Origin: Schistosoma mansoni
Lineage: Eukaryota > Platyhelminthes > Trematoda > Strigeidida > Schistosomatidae
Length of the DNA stretch: 64,000 nt
Reading direction: 5' to 3'
Assembly: GCF_000237925.1 (NCBI RefSeq)
Contig: NC_031495.1
Coordinates: forward strand, 10,021,852 to 10,085,851
In this document: positions 1 through 12,749 of the stretch, in pieces
How the letters are laid out: each line of letters starts with the position of its first letter
How positions within the stretch are numbered: position 1 is the first letter of the stretch
Translations under genes and position numbers: made by a program
The notes under the pieces: generated by a model
What the model saw: only the letters and a program-made list of their open reading frames with translations
Databases searched by the model: none
What the model was told of the DNA's origin: nothing

Positions 1-3000
1 TCTACGCCAAGAATGGAGACTAAAGTTGCATCAAAATTCTATTTTAGGTGATGTTAGTCTGCGGTCAGTTGGTTCTCACTTCAGGGAGTCTGGTAATTTC
101 GAGGTCCGGGAATCAGATGTTTTTTTTGATGGTAAATCAGATGTGGAGTCACAAGACGACAAGTGTGTTGATGCAGTAACTGGAGTTATGGTAAGGGATG
201 ATTTATCATTTGTCTGTAATTAACATTTTCTGCGCTGTAAATGACGTTAAATATATGAATCATTTTTAATATTGTAGATTTAATGAATAATGAAATATGA
301 AAACATTTGTAATTGAAACGAAATCGAAACAGTAATCAATTTCGATCTAATAACTTCTGAACTATCTTTATAGCTTTTTACAATTTATAAATCTCCATTC
401 TAATTCAGCTTATTGGACCTTATTATGTTCAGCTATCAATTGATTGAGAGGCTTGCAAGTGATCGTACTTCACCCACACTATTTATGCAACTGTGTAAGT
501 AAGATGGGTCGAATTTCAACATAATTCCGTATTAGCTATATTACGTGTTAGGCTAAGTAGGACGATGTTCAGAAATTCAATAACGAACATATCCGGTTGA
601 GCGACCTACGTTACTAGCCGCAGAAGCGCAGTTTGATTGGTAAACCAACATAGATAAAGCGAATCCAGGAAACTTCTTTTGGTAAAAAATAATTAAGGTT
701 GATACAGGGAATTAAGAGGACACAAACATAGCCTTCCATAAAACTGGGTTTTTTAATAACTATTCTAGTGAAATGATGACAAAATAGATCAGAAAAGCTC
801 TAAAAAAGGTTTTGTGCGGCCAAGAGATGAACCCTTTTCTACAACTGTCTCATCACACCTGGAAATGAAAGCAGAATCTCCCGATTCGCTTTTCCGATAT
901 GTATATACCGATCTAACTGTTCTTGTGTAAGCAGTCAGTCAACCAGTCACAACGTAGAACTTCGTACGTACGTACATCAGTTCGAGTTGCCATACCACAT
1001 TAGCACAGAGATGCAGTTGTCGATTCAAATCCCATAGTGGTAGAAGTAGTAAGAGTATAAGCAGTAATTGGGAAGATTAGGGTTTGAAGGTGTTATTGAA
1101 GGAGTATAATCCAATGAAATAAATTTGGAGAGAGAAAAAGGATACGGACATGAGGAAATCAAAAGGTTAGAATTCGATAGAACACAAAGAGTGGATGCAC
1201 CTTCGCCATTGCAAACGATTTTGAGCCATGTCATTCAAGGTCTCTAACCATCGGTTGCTATCATTTCGTGGATCCCAACCAGGTAGTCTACACCTACCAA
1301 CATGGCTCAGTCCACTTGTCAGCGACTTTATGGATTTATATCATGTTTTGGTCTAACCGCCCCTAGCTTTCTTCCAACCTACTCCTACACCATGAAACAT
1401 TGCACGTCGGGGCAGTCGGTGGTTGGGCATACGTAACACATGTCGCAGCCATCTCAACTGATGAAGTTTCATTATTTCATAAATCGATTTGCCATCCTTA
1501 CCTAGTACTCGTTTCCTAACAACTGCATTACTTACCCGGTGGTCCCAGGATATACGAGCAATGCTTCGAAGACACCTGTGATCAAATACTAGTAGCCTAC
1601 GAATATCCTCTACTCTTACCGGCCATGTTTCACTACCATAAAGTAGGACGGAACGAACTGCTGCACAGTAAACACGTCCTTTTGTTGCTAGACGGATATC
1701 TCGCCTACGCCACAAATGACGCAAGTTGGCGAAAGCTAGACGAGCCTTCTGTATCCGTACTGAGATTTCGTCACACACCAGACCACAAGGGCTGATGAGA
1801 CTCCCAAGATAAGTGAACTGGTCTACACGCTCAACTGCTTCACTCCCTATCATTAGTTCAGGTGTCGCTGCAACCCAATCCTGAAGTAACATTTTGCACT
1901 TCGAGGGAGAGAATCGCATTCCGAACATGCCTACATAGTTGCTTATAGTAGTCAGAAGACTCTGCATGTTGCCAGCGTCCTCACCAAGTAAAACTATGTC
2001 GTCGGCGTATTCTAAGTCAACAAGTGAGCCTCCCGGTAAAAGTTCAACTCCTGGAGGTTTAGCTGATGAAAGTGCTATCTCTAAAAGTATGTCAATGACA
2101 AAGTTAAACAAGAATGGGGAGAGTGGACAGCCCTGACGAACACCACTTGAGGTAATCAGTTCTAATGACAGTTCGTCATAGGCTCTAACTCGACCAGTTG
2201 TGTTCGAGTAGAGAGCCTTTATGAGGTTAATGTACTTCTTTGGTACTCCTTTCAGTGATAAACACTGCCATAGAACCTCACGATCCACGGAGTCAAATGC
2301 CGCCTTAAGGTCAAGAAATACTACGATTGTGGGACGTCTGAATGTATGTCTATGTTCTAGGACCTGACGTAGGGTGAATATCTGGTCTATGCAACCACGT
2401 CCAGGTCGAAAACCAGCCTGGTTTTCTCTAGTCTGCTCTTCACGAGCTTTGGTTAGGCGACCTAGTATTATTGAAGCTAATATTTTAGACACTATATTAG
2501 TCAAACTGATTCCTCTGTGATTGTCACAGGAGGACTTTTGTCCTTTCTTATAGACTGGCACAATCAGTGATTGGGACCAGTCAGATGGAATTACGTCCAG
2601 TTCCCAGATACTACCTAAGACCTCAGTCAATCTCGTTGCTAGTACTGGACCACCATCCTTAAAAATCTCAGGGGTCAACCTGTCAGGGCCTGCAGCTCTC
2701 CCTCGCTTCAGATTTCCTATAGCTTTTTCAACCTCGCAGAGGGTTGGAGGACTTACCTCAATTTGCCATTCAGGACGACTGGGGATCGTGGGTAATTGAA
2801 GTGTTGCTGAAGGCCAGTTGAACTGATCCCTAAAGTGTTCTGCCCATCGATCCAATCTCCTGGATTGAGAATGAATGATATGCCCATCTTTATCTAAGAT
2901 GGTTTCACTAATACTTGGGTTCCTAATACCGGTTTCTTTAACGAGTCTGAATAGCTGCCTACTGTTACTTATTGCCGCTGCCTTTTCCATCTCTCTTGCT

Positions 3001-6000
3001 TTCGCTACCCACCACTGTTCACGATCATTATGTAGGCTTCTTATTAGCCTGCGCTTAAGTTGACTCCGCTCTTTGTTATGTTCAGAGCCAGGTGGGATGA
3101 GTTTTCGAGCATCTATCAATGCGGTAGATGCTGCCGAGATCCATTGTTTCTCCCTAACCTTATGGTTTACCTTACTAGCGGATATCACTGCTGTTTCCAC
3201 AGCTTTTCGGATGTCATTCCACGCTGCCTCGGGGTGGGCACAACTTACATGGCTGCCTAACTGTTTTTCTAGTTGTTCCTGAAATATATTCTTGGCTTGC
3301 CTATCATTAAGTAGAACCCTTAGAGGCTTCCCTGCAGTGTCTTTCCTACGTCCAGTAAGACGCAGACAGATACGTGCTCGCACTAGAGCATGATCTGAAT
3401 CTAAACATGTGCTCCAGAATGAGCGACAGTCTTCTATCGAGCCCCTCCATCGGTGGCTGATAGCGATGTGATCTAATTGGGTCCAACGTTGGGACGAATT
3501 CGGGGGTCGCCATGTCAAAAGATGTTTTTCCTTATGCTTAAAGTTAGTATTTGCAAGAAATAGACGGTTATCTGAGCATAGCTGCAACAGACGGTCTCCA
3601 TTATCTGTTCTTTTCGCCATGACACCATAAGATCCACCAAGGTGTCTTTCATTTAGTTTACCTACTTGAGCATTAAAGTCACCTGCTACTATTACTACAT
3701 CAGAACGCCTAGCTTTTCGGAGAAGGTCAGAAAGTTTCCTGTAGAACTCATCTTTTATATCATCTGAGCTGCAGTCAGTGGGAGAGTAGGCAGAGACGAC
3801 GAAGAGGCAACGACGAGTTTCCCTATCTTTCCGAGTCCTTACTGATCCGTTTAGTTCGACAGCGCATAGACGACTGTCTACTGGGATCCAGTCTAAAAGA
3901 GCTAGTTCTACCTTACGACTTAATGCTATACCTACTCCAGCGAGGCCACGGGAAGCAGCATCAGGGCTTCCAGATACACGAAGCGTGTATCGAGATGAAC
4001 CTTTATTTTGATTAGGTGCGGTCAAATGAATGACACTACTCGGATCTTGTATGCGCGTTTCGGAGACGCAGCACACATCGATGGTGTAAGATTCTAGAGT
4101 CCTAGCTAAGGAAGCCTGTTGTCCTATTTGGCACAATGTTCAGACATTAAAAGTTCCTACATGTAGTTTAGAGCGTGGTTTCAGGAGACCAGGAACAACT
4201 TTCCGTGTACTGGAATCGTTTGCCCTAGCGGTGCGAGGTGATAAAAGGACGTCGGAAGGGTTAGTCGTGGAGATAAGAGTGTTATTAGGTGTAGGAAGGA
4301 TTTGAAAGTGACCAACTTGGTCTCGTGTGCAGTTATGGGTATGAGGGCTAGTATCACTTCCCGGCTACCCACACCGTGGAAGCCAGTTATATCCAACCGA
4401 AATTTAGGCAAATCCATCATCAGATTCCCGGATATCCTGCGTAGCTTAGCAAAGGACAATTAAGATTGATTTAGAACTTCAATAACTGATAAAGGAAATC
4501 AAGTAAAAATAAACAACGCCTTCCAAATTATCCATCGTATTCCAGATGGATTAACTCCGGAGGTGTTTAAGGGTGGTGGTCCAGTTTTAGCGATTACATT
4601 GACTAATATTTTATCTAAAATCTGGGAGGTGGAAGTAATCTCATCTGGCTAGTCGCAATCACTGATTGTTCCAATATATAAGAAGGGGTCAAAATCATCC
4701 TGTGATAACTATAGAGGGATTAGTTTGACTAACATATCATCTAAAATACTAGCCTCAATAATTATTGGACGCCTAACTAAGACTCGTGAACTGCGAACAC
4801 GAGGAAATCAGTCTGGTTTCAGACCTGGTCGTGGCTGCATCGACCACATATTCACCATTTGTCAGGTTTTTGGAACACAGGCATGTTTATTGGCGTCCAA
4901 TAATGATGGTGTTTCTTGACTTAAAAGCAGCATTTGAGTCTGTAGACCGAGTGGTTCTGTGGCAGTGTCTGTCATTGAAAGGTGTACCTCAGAAGTATAT
5001 AAACCTTGTGAAGGCTCTTTACTCGAACACTACCAGTCGAGTGAGAGCTTATGGCGAACTGTCATCTGATTTTACAACCTCAAGTGGTGTCCGGCTAGGC
5101 TGTCCAGTATCTGATTTTTGTTCAGTTTCATCATAGATCTACTGCTTGAAATAACGCTGTCGTCGACTGAATTTTCGGGCATTGATCTTCTACCAGTGAT
5201 ACTGCCCAGGTGCCCAGACTGAAGCAGGTGGTTTTCTTAGGGAGCCACACCCGGAGCTTTTGACCTGAAGGTCTAGTCCAAAAGGCAGTGGAGCATCCTG
5301 AGGAGATGCAGTCCCATGGTAGCCGGTGATCAATGATTGATTCGTACGCCATTTGTTCCCTCAGGATACTGGAGCCCATGTGCACCATTGGTTTGGAATC
5401 AGGGTTTTCCAACTCCCCTAGGTGGACTCGCCTTGTCCACCAACCCGGTTAAAGCACCGAACATTCGCTTTTCGTCCTCTCAATTTCGTAAACAACAGTA
5501 ATGGCACGAGTAGGCAGTGAGTAGGACTTCCCTGGCAGAGGCTATATACACGTGGCCATGTGAGAGCATTTCGGGAGAGAGAGCGGACTCTCCCCACTCT
5601 CGGCCGTACTAGGGCATTTGGGGGCTAGTAGAAGATACTCGCAAGTTACTAGTATTTGACCACAGATGCCTTAGAATTATTGCTCGCATCTGCTGGGATC
5701 ACCAGGTAAGTAATAATGAGGTTAGACACAGGGTATTAGAGAGTGATGGTAAATCAGTTGATGAGGTCATTAATCTTCATCGACTTAGACGTTTAGGTCA
5801 TGTATTACGCATGGCGAACTATCACGACGGCCAATTGTGACTAGTGTGTTTCTTAGACGGAAGGAAGAAAGTTAGGGGCGGCCAAACCAGAACGTGGCAT
5901 CGGTCCATAAAGTCACTAACTTCTGGTGTGAGCCATGTTGGTAGATGCAGTCTACTTGGTTTAGGTTCACACGACTGTTTTAACTAGTGGTTGGAGACTC

Positions 6001-9000
6001 TGAGTGACATTGCTCAGAATGGATCACAATGGTGTAGGTTTATACACTATCTTCCCTTAAACCGTGCGATTAAAATTGCTATGTACCTTTCTTTCTACGA
6101 ACTATTTTCATCCTGTATCATGTCCTTATAAGCATTTTTTTTAACTACAATTGAAGTTACTGCTCATGAGAATTTAGTGTTTACTTTGTTGTGCTAATGA
6201 TATGTTTCAACTTGGACCGATGCATATAAGTGCTTGATCCGATGTTGTTGATGACCGGCTGATCGCTTTCCAGTAAATTTGCGACATCTTTTATTCGTTT
6301 GTCTCTTGCAGCTGAAGACATCCATCTAAACAAATCCGTTTTCTTCATTTATAAGAAATTTGTACAACCTTTTTCTTAGCCATCAACACTGCTAATACTA
6401 GAGCTTGTTACAGATGACTTATTACTTCCCGTTTGTTTTTCAAAAAGTTCGTAATTTTTGTTTGGGACCTGTACTCCTGCATAGCCGTAAGATTTCTCTC
6501 TCCACTCTTACGTGACTATTGTTAGTATTCGAATTTTATCAAAATGTTTGTTGACTCTCTAACCAGATACCATTTAATAATCCTATTCTATGACTAAATA
6601 TTTCAGTTCATTCATTTAATCAATAAATATCTTTGCATAGCGATTATTTTATCCATTTGTAATTTTTAATTACTTTATTAATAGATTGATGAAGTAGTGA
6701 AACTTCATCAGTTGAGATGGCTGGGACACGTGTTACGTATGCCCAACCACCGACTGCCCCGACGTGCAATGTTTCATGGTGTAGGAGTAGGTTGGAAGAA
6801 AGCTAGGGGCGGTTAGACCAAAACATGATATAAATCCATAAAGTCGCTGACAAGTGGACTGAGCCATGTTGGTAGGTGTAGACTACCTGGTTGGGATCCA
6901 CGAAATGATAGCAACCGATGGTTAGAGACCTTGAATGACATGGCTCAAAATCGTTTGCAATGGCGAAGGTGCATCCACTCTTTGTGTTCTATCGAATTCT
7001 AACCTTTTGAATTCCTCATGTCCGTATCCTTTTTCTCTCTCCAAATTTATTTCATTGGATTATACTCCTTCAATAACACCTTCAAACCCTAATCTTCCCA
7101 ATTACTGCTTATACTCTTACTACTTCTACCACTATGGGATTTGAATCGACAACTGCATCTCTGTGCTAATGTGGTATGGCAACTCGAACTGATGTACGTA
7201 CGTATGAAGTTCTACGTTGTAACTGACTGACCAACACAGCACCACTATATTGTTATTAATTTTATCATTATTGAACATGTATATTAGTTTGCAATCAAAA
7301 TGAAAAACTAATGGAATAGAAATAACAGTAATTAACTGTAAAACTTCGATATAGATTCAGTATTTTTTCTTTCGGTATTACTGTTAATTATTTTTACTGC
7401 TAATTTTTGATACTGATATTTAATTCAACAATAAACAATAATACTCGTTTATTTATTTCATCATTTTGTGATCTACTTTTAATAGATAATTTTTTCTCAG
7501 TCTATGGAAGCTCTTTTAAATTCATCTCATGGACCTGGCTTGTTGAATGTTGAATTCCTTGAATCGGATATTAATTCACTACCTACACCTTTGTTAGAGT
7601 TCATATTTCATAAACAACAAATATCCTCATGTTCTAGAGATCCGTTACCCATTAACCAGAGACAAAAACTTTTCAAAGCTCAGAGATTATTAGCATGTAG
7701 AGAGATTTTATCTATGCTTAGTTGTGAGGCAAGTACTTCAAAGGAATATAATCATCTAACTGGTTCTGTCGCTTTTGCCACTCAGGTTAGTCTTCTAACA
7801 CCTTTATTTCTCTTGTTATTGATAGTAAGTTAAAATAGTTTTAGAAAAATCTATGGGATATAAAGCAATTTTTGGTTACGAATCATAATATTTATGGAAG
7901 CCGGTCGATATTATTTTAGTTCGAGTACCGTATCCTTTCACTTCCCATTTACAGGATAAATGAACGCTAAAACACAACCACTCTTAGCTTCATTTGTGTC
8001 CTACACTATTATGTGATGCTTTCTCTGTAAATCCATCCCAAGTAACCTAGCTCGCTTGTATTTCATACTATAACACTGCTTACCGTTTAATCTTATTATC
8101 AACCAAGAATACACTATCCACGTACTCAATATTCGCCATTATTTCTCGAGTCTTTACGTACAGAACCTTCAGTTCCTCTGCATATCCACTCTGGTTTAGA
8201 CACTTTCTTTTTACAGTCATTACAAAGAATTAAATGCAAGAAGTGCTTTCATTAAACGTTTAGTCTTGAACACGATACCTATGATAGTGTGGACGAATCT
8301 ATAGGCCGTAGACGTAGCCAACATATTTTAAATATAAATGAGACATAATCTTTCATACGTTAATATTTTTTTCCTACGTGTTTTACAGTATGTGCGATAC
8401 TTAGTCTATACATCACATTGTGTTAGTAAAAGATTTATGCCTATAACTTCTTAATATACCCAACGTGAATCCTTTAAGATAGACAAAAGTAGTTTTTGAT
8501 AACGTCATATGTTGAATGTCTGCGACTTTTTTGTTCACAGTGAAACCGTAGTCGTGTTTCTTTACATTCAGACATAATGTAAAACGAAGGAGGTAGGAAA
8601 TTTGATTTGTTTCCAAATTTAAATAGACAATGACTCTTGGTACCACGAGTCAAATAGATAATTAGATGCAGCTCTACTGCGAAGCACAATTTAATGTGCT
8701 AAGTTGTTATGGGTTGTGCAAACCGAAATAAGAGATATTTCGGAACCCCTAATTCAATGTTTAAATGCTGATGTTAGCAGACCACAATTCTGTCGCGAAA
8801 ACTTATAAGCCTGTAACCTAGTATATCTCGAATTCTGATAGGATATCAGCCGTAAGTAAAGCTAAATCTGTAGAAAACTGAAAATAATTACAGCTATCTT
8901 TCAAAATGTGTCATCTCTATATTATGAGATTAAAAGTAAATAACTAGGATAAAATTATTTATAAATGAATCCTAATTGCTATTTTATGCTTACTTCTATA

Positions 9001-12000
9001 GGATAAGATCATAGCCACATTATTCCCGGGAGTACAAATATGTCTGTCGTCCGTTGTTAGACCTACAGTTTTTGGTGAAGATGTATTGGGTGACGAAAGA
9101 CCAAAATTACAAGATAAAAAATTACCAGATCATACGGTATTTACTATGGACTATTCAAATTGCATAAACTTGCAACTTCATCGTATGTTAGCAGGTCAGC
9201 ATCGTGCAGTGTGGCCGAATCTCGCCAGTTTGCCACAGCCTGCATGTGGCCCTGTAGAGATTCCTTTATACTATCGTTCAGGTGGTGCGAACGGATTACC
9301 CGCTTCAAGATTTTCATCACTATCACATAGCACGAAATTCTCCTCTGGATTTTCTGTCGCTGTTGCTAGTGTTTCCGGTTTTGCTTCCCAAGCTGCTTCT
9401 GCTTTGTGTGTTATTCACGCCACCAACCGGATTAACGCAAATAGTGTTGAGAAAACAACTACCTTTAGCCAGCGTTCTCAACCCATCTTCGCTGGTCAAG
9501 ATCGATTGTCGCTCTTCACAGAATGGGGACACTCACTCCCAGCTGGAACCTGTGTTCCACCAGTTGGGTTTCGTCACGGGGTTCCAAACTCTGCTGATGA
9601 TTCGGTCCCCGGCACAAGCGACATCGCTATGCTGGAATATAACCTGTTATCTCGAGGAGTTGATGAAGACACAATGAAAACTGTTCTTGGTACGAATCCG
9701 TCGTTACTTAGCCGAACCATTGCCATATCTCGTCACCACTATCTTCGAGATCAGTAAGTTGATGTATATTTTGACTTGTTTCACTGCATTATTTTGCAAC
9801 AGTAGTTCTATTCTTTTAGTTCTGAAGGAATGGACGCCTTGTCTAAAATGTGAAAGGAAATCTTTCAAGTCTACTAAGTTCACTTGAATAGCATGGTCTA
9901 AGTCAAAAGACAGTCTTAGAGTCTCGCAAGATATATATGACTAGATGTATCCAGGGGGGGGCACAACCAACAGCGAACACATAGATAAAGAGAAAATTGA
10001 CCACTGCAGTATGGACGAACGAAGAATAATTACATTAATCAAAAAGGAATGTAACTAGTTTCCGGTCAACAAATAAAGTACAATCAATAAAATTTCGGAT
10101 GCTCATGGGTATTATCCTCAGAATATGTAAGTCGATTGTAGTTTTCCGACCAATGTGGAACATTATTCCTTTGAAATCATGTCCATTTAAAAAAAGATAG
10201 AATTTCGGGGACAAAATTTCTTAAGTGAAATGTCTTTTAACTTCCTTAGTTTATGTAAAAACTTATTTGAACTGATTTTCGAAGATAATTTTGGGGTTAT
10301 TTTTCTATTATGCTATGTATACGCGTGATTGGTTTCAAATGTAATGAGTTACATTGTTTGATAATAATGAGCAATCCTTAATTCTTCATGCATATATTAA
10401 TGAATGGTCCCTGTTTACTTCGAAGTTATGTATTGACTGAAGCTTATTCTCAGGTTTATTGTTCATACGACACTTAACAGTTAACTGTCAATATTTTTTA
10501 TCTTAATTACTTTCATTCCTGTCAACATCAAATACTTAGTTTCATCGACTCAGTGCAAGTCACAAATTTTATCAACTAACTTCTCTTGGGTAAAACTTCA
10601 AACCTAACTTCGACACTTCTAATGTTGAGACTATACATCATGTGGATGACTAGGAAGTATCATGTATTAATTAACATGTTTGAATTAGTTTTTCTAGCTT
10701 TTTATTTCTCACTTTGATTTCACTTCCAGAGTATACTCCATCATTTCCGAACTTTCTCAATGCTCTCCTATTAAGATTATAGCACATTGGGATACTTTTA
10801 ATTCTGCTACTGAAACGTCAGTCAGATTGTGTTTTTACTGTACAGATTATGATGCCTATCGTTCGTGGTTAGGTGTAACAATTACACCTAATGGTCTTGT
10901 GGTATTGTATGCAGACCCTCCTAGAACATATCGTTTAGGTATGGATCTAAGCAGACTCAAAGATGTTTTAAACAATCAGGTATGTTTATTTAGAAAATTA
11001 TAGTCCTTGTACAATGCTTCTGTTATTGAGATTGTACTATTTGATTCTGTAGTTCATTTCAATCTTGCACTTACGTAATATAATAAACCATATTCAGGAA
11101 TCATTATCTTATGTTTCTGATAAAAATGGTTCAATTACTAAGATACAGTGCCAATTGTTAATTATGAAAATAATGATGTATTTACAATATCCCAATGAGT
11201 AGAAAATGTTGAAGTTTCGTGACTAAGTGTAAACCAGTTCTCCAAAGAATAATTTTTTATGACATTTCCGAAATACAAAGTACTATTACAAGACTAAAAA
11301 TATCCTGACTTCATTTTAGCTATTGGATGTAGTTGGAAAGTTCATGTATCTGGGTTAACTGAACAACGCTTTTGTGACCCTAGTTCTACTCTGTACGTGT
11401 AAAATTTGTCCTCTCCGAGCTTAGGATGATCTGCATACCTTCTGTATTCAGTCGTCATTATCTTCTATGGATTATTAATATCCAGTATCAACACCATATT
11501 AGTAATGATTAGTTCCATGGGTGTGTATTTGAGCACAGCGATGACGACTCATTTTACGTCATCTTGAAACATCGGCTCTGGTGTTTCGGACATTTTTTAT
11601 GAATGTCATCTCAGCGACTTCCACATAATTCTAGTATTTAGTTGAAAACACTAAGAAATGAGTTTATAGTATCGCTCTGCGGCTATAAAGACAACCGTAT
11701 ATATTCCTGTTTCTTATGGTGATATTGATGAGTATATGTATCAGTGTGCTCGGTTAACCCACTCTGTTACAAGCTACAAACTGATTAGAAAAAAAGAGTG
11801 GAAATTAACCGAGAAAAATTGAAGATGAATGCATGAATATCGTCAACTATAAATTTTGAAATCTTGAATTATGTTCCTTTTTATAGACAATTAACCTTTA
11901 ATTGTTTGTTATGCTTTGAAAAACTTATTCATCATAATGTAAAAAGGGTTTAGTGCCTACTTATAGCTACCGAAATCGCCTACCAAATATCATGCAGTAG

Positions 12001-12749
12001 TTATCTTAACTCAGCACTTTTTTTCAAATTCACTATATAGTACTTACAAGTAAATGTCTTCTACTTAAACTTTTTTTTCCACTGATTTTCAACTTCAGGT
12101 ATTGTATACACAAATGAATTATATAGATATATTGGCTATAAAAATTTTGGGTTGGGTTCGATTAGGGAATAATCCATTTTCAGCAGTAGCCAATCCTGAA
12201 GAGATCGGTGATGGTCCAGTGATAGTAAAAATGTTTGCATCTCCTTCTGCTAAATAGTAAGCTGATATTTCTTTCGTATACCAATCTTTTTTGTTTGCGT
12301 TTCATGAATATTACTGTTAATATCGTTTCCATACAGTTATTTTGTTATTACAATATACTTATATATAATTATAATGTAAAACCTAGTCCAATCCTAATAG
12401 TAATGTGACTGACCTGAAATTTATTAGTGAATGTACCGAAACTGGTACTGAATATTAATGAATGTATTACATAGTTTATCTGAAGCCAGTAGGATAATAT
12501 TTAGTTCATAAATTAATGTGAGTTTCTCTTTCTGTCTCTCCAAACCTTTTTAGTTTAATTTGTTTACGTGCAAGTGCTGTCATGGATATCCGAATGTTTG
12601 TTTCTCGTTGTAGTCCATGCGACTACCAATTTATAACTGATCATAAAGATATATTTTCAAATCAAGACTTTCGTGAAGTATTTCTTTCTCATATGTATGG
12701 AAAAAGTTTGGTATCCAAAGTTGAAGCACTTATGACTTTATTATCTTAA
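1..12749 (+). CDS. MED17: Mediator complex subunit 17 (MED17), 5' end outside window
   Basis: Subunit of the Mediator head module, which links activators to RNA polymerase II in the nucleus. Six exons read in one continuous frame: <2-190, 7501-7785, 9002-9753, 10730-10979, 12099-12256 and 12554-12749 (TAA), giving 609 residues; all junctions are GT-AG. The first visible exon has LRQEWRLKLHQNSILGDVSL followed by a GS-x-F-x-GxFEV pattern, matching the 'LRxxWRLKKxGxKILGDLSYRSAGS' block of MED17. The fourth and fifth exons hold the C-terminal signature: HWDTFNSATETSVR, then LKDVLNNQVLYTQM and KILGWVRLG. The last exon ends KVEALMTLLS, like the human KMELLMSAL end. The human protein is about 651 aa, so only a short N-terminal piece is missing. 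No AATAAA is seen within 200 nt of the stop. Identification rests on remembered family patterns, not on a search. Confidence 0.8.
931..4460 (-). mobile_element. Non-LTR retrotransposon (RTE-like LINE), nearly complete
   Basis: A LINE in the MED17 intron, antisense to the gene. Coding sequence runs from about 4365 down to the stop at 1353. An in-frame TGA at 4142-4140 is the only stop seen between them; the 3' UTR continues to about 931 and ends in a GTCA/TGAC-type short repeat. The endonuclease part shows CVSETRIQD, VVIVAGDFNAQVG and a terminal SDHALV. The reverse transcriptase follows with GPDRLTPEIF, NQAGFRPGRGCIDQI, FLDLKAAFDSVDR, SGVRQGCPLSPFLFNF and the catalytic LEYADDIVLLG. No frameshift was noticed. 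The 3' UTR is almost the same as that of the copy at 6690-7232. Published family name not assigned; RTE clade is inferred from the RT blocks. Confidence 0.9.
1353..4136 (-). CDS. LINE endonuclease-reverse transcriptase
   Basis: A 927-codon open frame of the LINE, opening just after the TGA at 4142-4140. It copies LINE RNA into the genome: an AP-endonuclease-type domain (about residues 1-250) nicks the target and the reverse transcriptase (about 440-730) primes from it. Key residues are the GDFN block, the SDHA end of the nuclease, the FLDLKAAFDSVD block and the YADD catalytic box. The C-terminal 150 residues include the SETWPV and LRWLRHVLRMPN region typical of these elements. The first codon of the frame is TTG, so this is not the true start; the reading continues upstream of the TGA with LHVGTFNV, and an Arg CGA to TGA change would explain the stop. 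Confidence 0.88.
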   Translation of the reverse strand: MCQIGQQASLARTLESYTIDVCCVSETRIQDPSSVIHLTAPNQNKGSSRYTLRVSGSPDAASRGLAGVGIALSRKVELALLDWIPVDSRLCAVELNGSVRTRKDRETRRCLFVVSAYSPTDCSSDDIKDEFYRKLSDLLRKARRSDVVIVAGDFNAQVGKLNERHLGGSYGVMAKRTDNGDRLLQLCSDNRLFLANTNFKHKEKHLLTWRPPNSSQRWTQLDHIAISHRWRGSIEDCRSFWSTCLDSDHALVRARICLRLTGRRKDTAGKPLRVLLNDRQAKNIFQEQLEKQLGSHVSCAHPEAAWNDIRKAVETAVISASKVNHKVREKQWISAASTALIDARKLIPPGSEHNKERSQLKRRLIRSLHNDREQWWVAKAREMEKAAAISNSRQLFRLVKETGIRNPSISETILDKDGHIIHSQSRRLDRWAEHFRDQFNWPSATLQLPTIPSRPEWQIEVSPPTLCEVEKAIGNLKRGRAAGPDRLTPEIFKDGGPVLATRLTEVLGSIWELDVIPSDWSQSLIVPVYKKGQKSSCDNHRGISLTNIVSKILASIILGRLTKAREEQTRENQAGFRPGRGCIDQIFTLRQVLEHRHTFRRPTIVVFLDLKAAFDSVDREVLWQCLSLKGVPKKYINLIKALYSNTTGRVRAYDELSLELITSSGVRQGCPLSPFLFNFVIDILLEIALSSAKPPGVELLPGGSLVDLEYADDIVLLGEDAGNMQSLLTTISNYVGMFGMRFSPSKCKMLLQDWVAATPELMIGSEAVERVDQFTYLGSLISPCGLVCDEISVRIQKARLAFANLRHLWRRRDIRLATKGRVYCAAVRSVLLYGSETWPVRVEDIRRLLVFDHRCLRSIARISWDHRVSNAVVRKRVLGKDGKSIYEIMKLHQLRWLRHVLRMPNHRLPRRAMFHGVGVGWKKARGG
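4530..6260 (+). mobile_element. Degenerate LINE of the same clade, middle replaced by a SINE
   Basis: From about 4531 the + strand encodes reverse transcriptase fragments (DGLTPEVFKGGGPVL, NQSGFRPGRGCIDHI, FLDLKAAFESVDRVVLW, SSGVRLGC) with stops and frameshifts. At about 5200 it breaks into a minus-strand copy of the ~515-bp retroposon and resumes near 5636 with LLVFDHRCLRIIARICWDHQ. Roughly 190 codons, including the YADD box, are missing between these points. The 3' part continues to about 6260 and belongs to a slightly different subfamily from 931-4460; its closest partner in the window is 47477-47998. Confidence 0.8.
5200..5635 (-). mobile_element. ~515-bp SINE-like retroposon, copy lacking its tail
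   Basis: The sequence matches, in reverse orientation, the complete copy at 14628-15143, from its 5' end (CCCAAATGCCC, here as GGGCATTTGGG near 5615-5625) down to the GGGCACCTGGGCAG block. The last ~110 nt with the TTTAAATAAATA tail are absent. It sits in a LINE whose middle is missing, and no target-site duplication was found, so it may have arrived by recombination and not by simple insertion. Confidence 0.75.
6690..7232 (+). mobile_element. 5'-truncated LINE, sister of the 931-4460 element
   Basis: Only the last ~540 bp of the element: the end of the ORF (KLHQLRWL homologue, then the AMFHGVGVGWKKARGG end) and the whole 3' UTR. It is nearly identical to the corresponding part of the minus-strand element; a 69-codon reading in the 3' UTR differs by one residue between the two copies. 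The two copies form a ~540-bp inverted repeat about 5.2 kb apart in the same MED17 intron. No clear target-site duplication was seen. Confidence 0.88.

Larger units (their letters stand above)
191..7500 (+). other. MED17 intron filled with retrotransposons
   Basis: A 7310-nt GT-AG intron between the first two visible MED17 exons. About three quarters of it is explained by LINE and SINE sequence (931-4460, 4530-6260, 6690-7232). The remaining pieces, 191-930, 6261-6689 and 7233-7500, are AT-rich with nothing recognisable. The other MED17 introns (7786-9001, 9754-10729, 10980-12098, 12257-12553) show no gene and no repeat I recognise; a run of eight G lies near 9952. Confidence 0.75.

Noticed and set aside
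9951-9960. G8 run and its C8 counterpart near 47402 as part of a shared repeat
   Set aside because: Only a dozen bases around the runs match; the flanks do not align.
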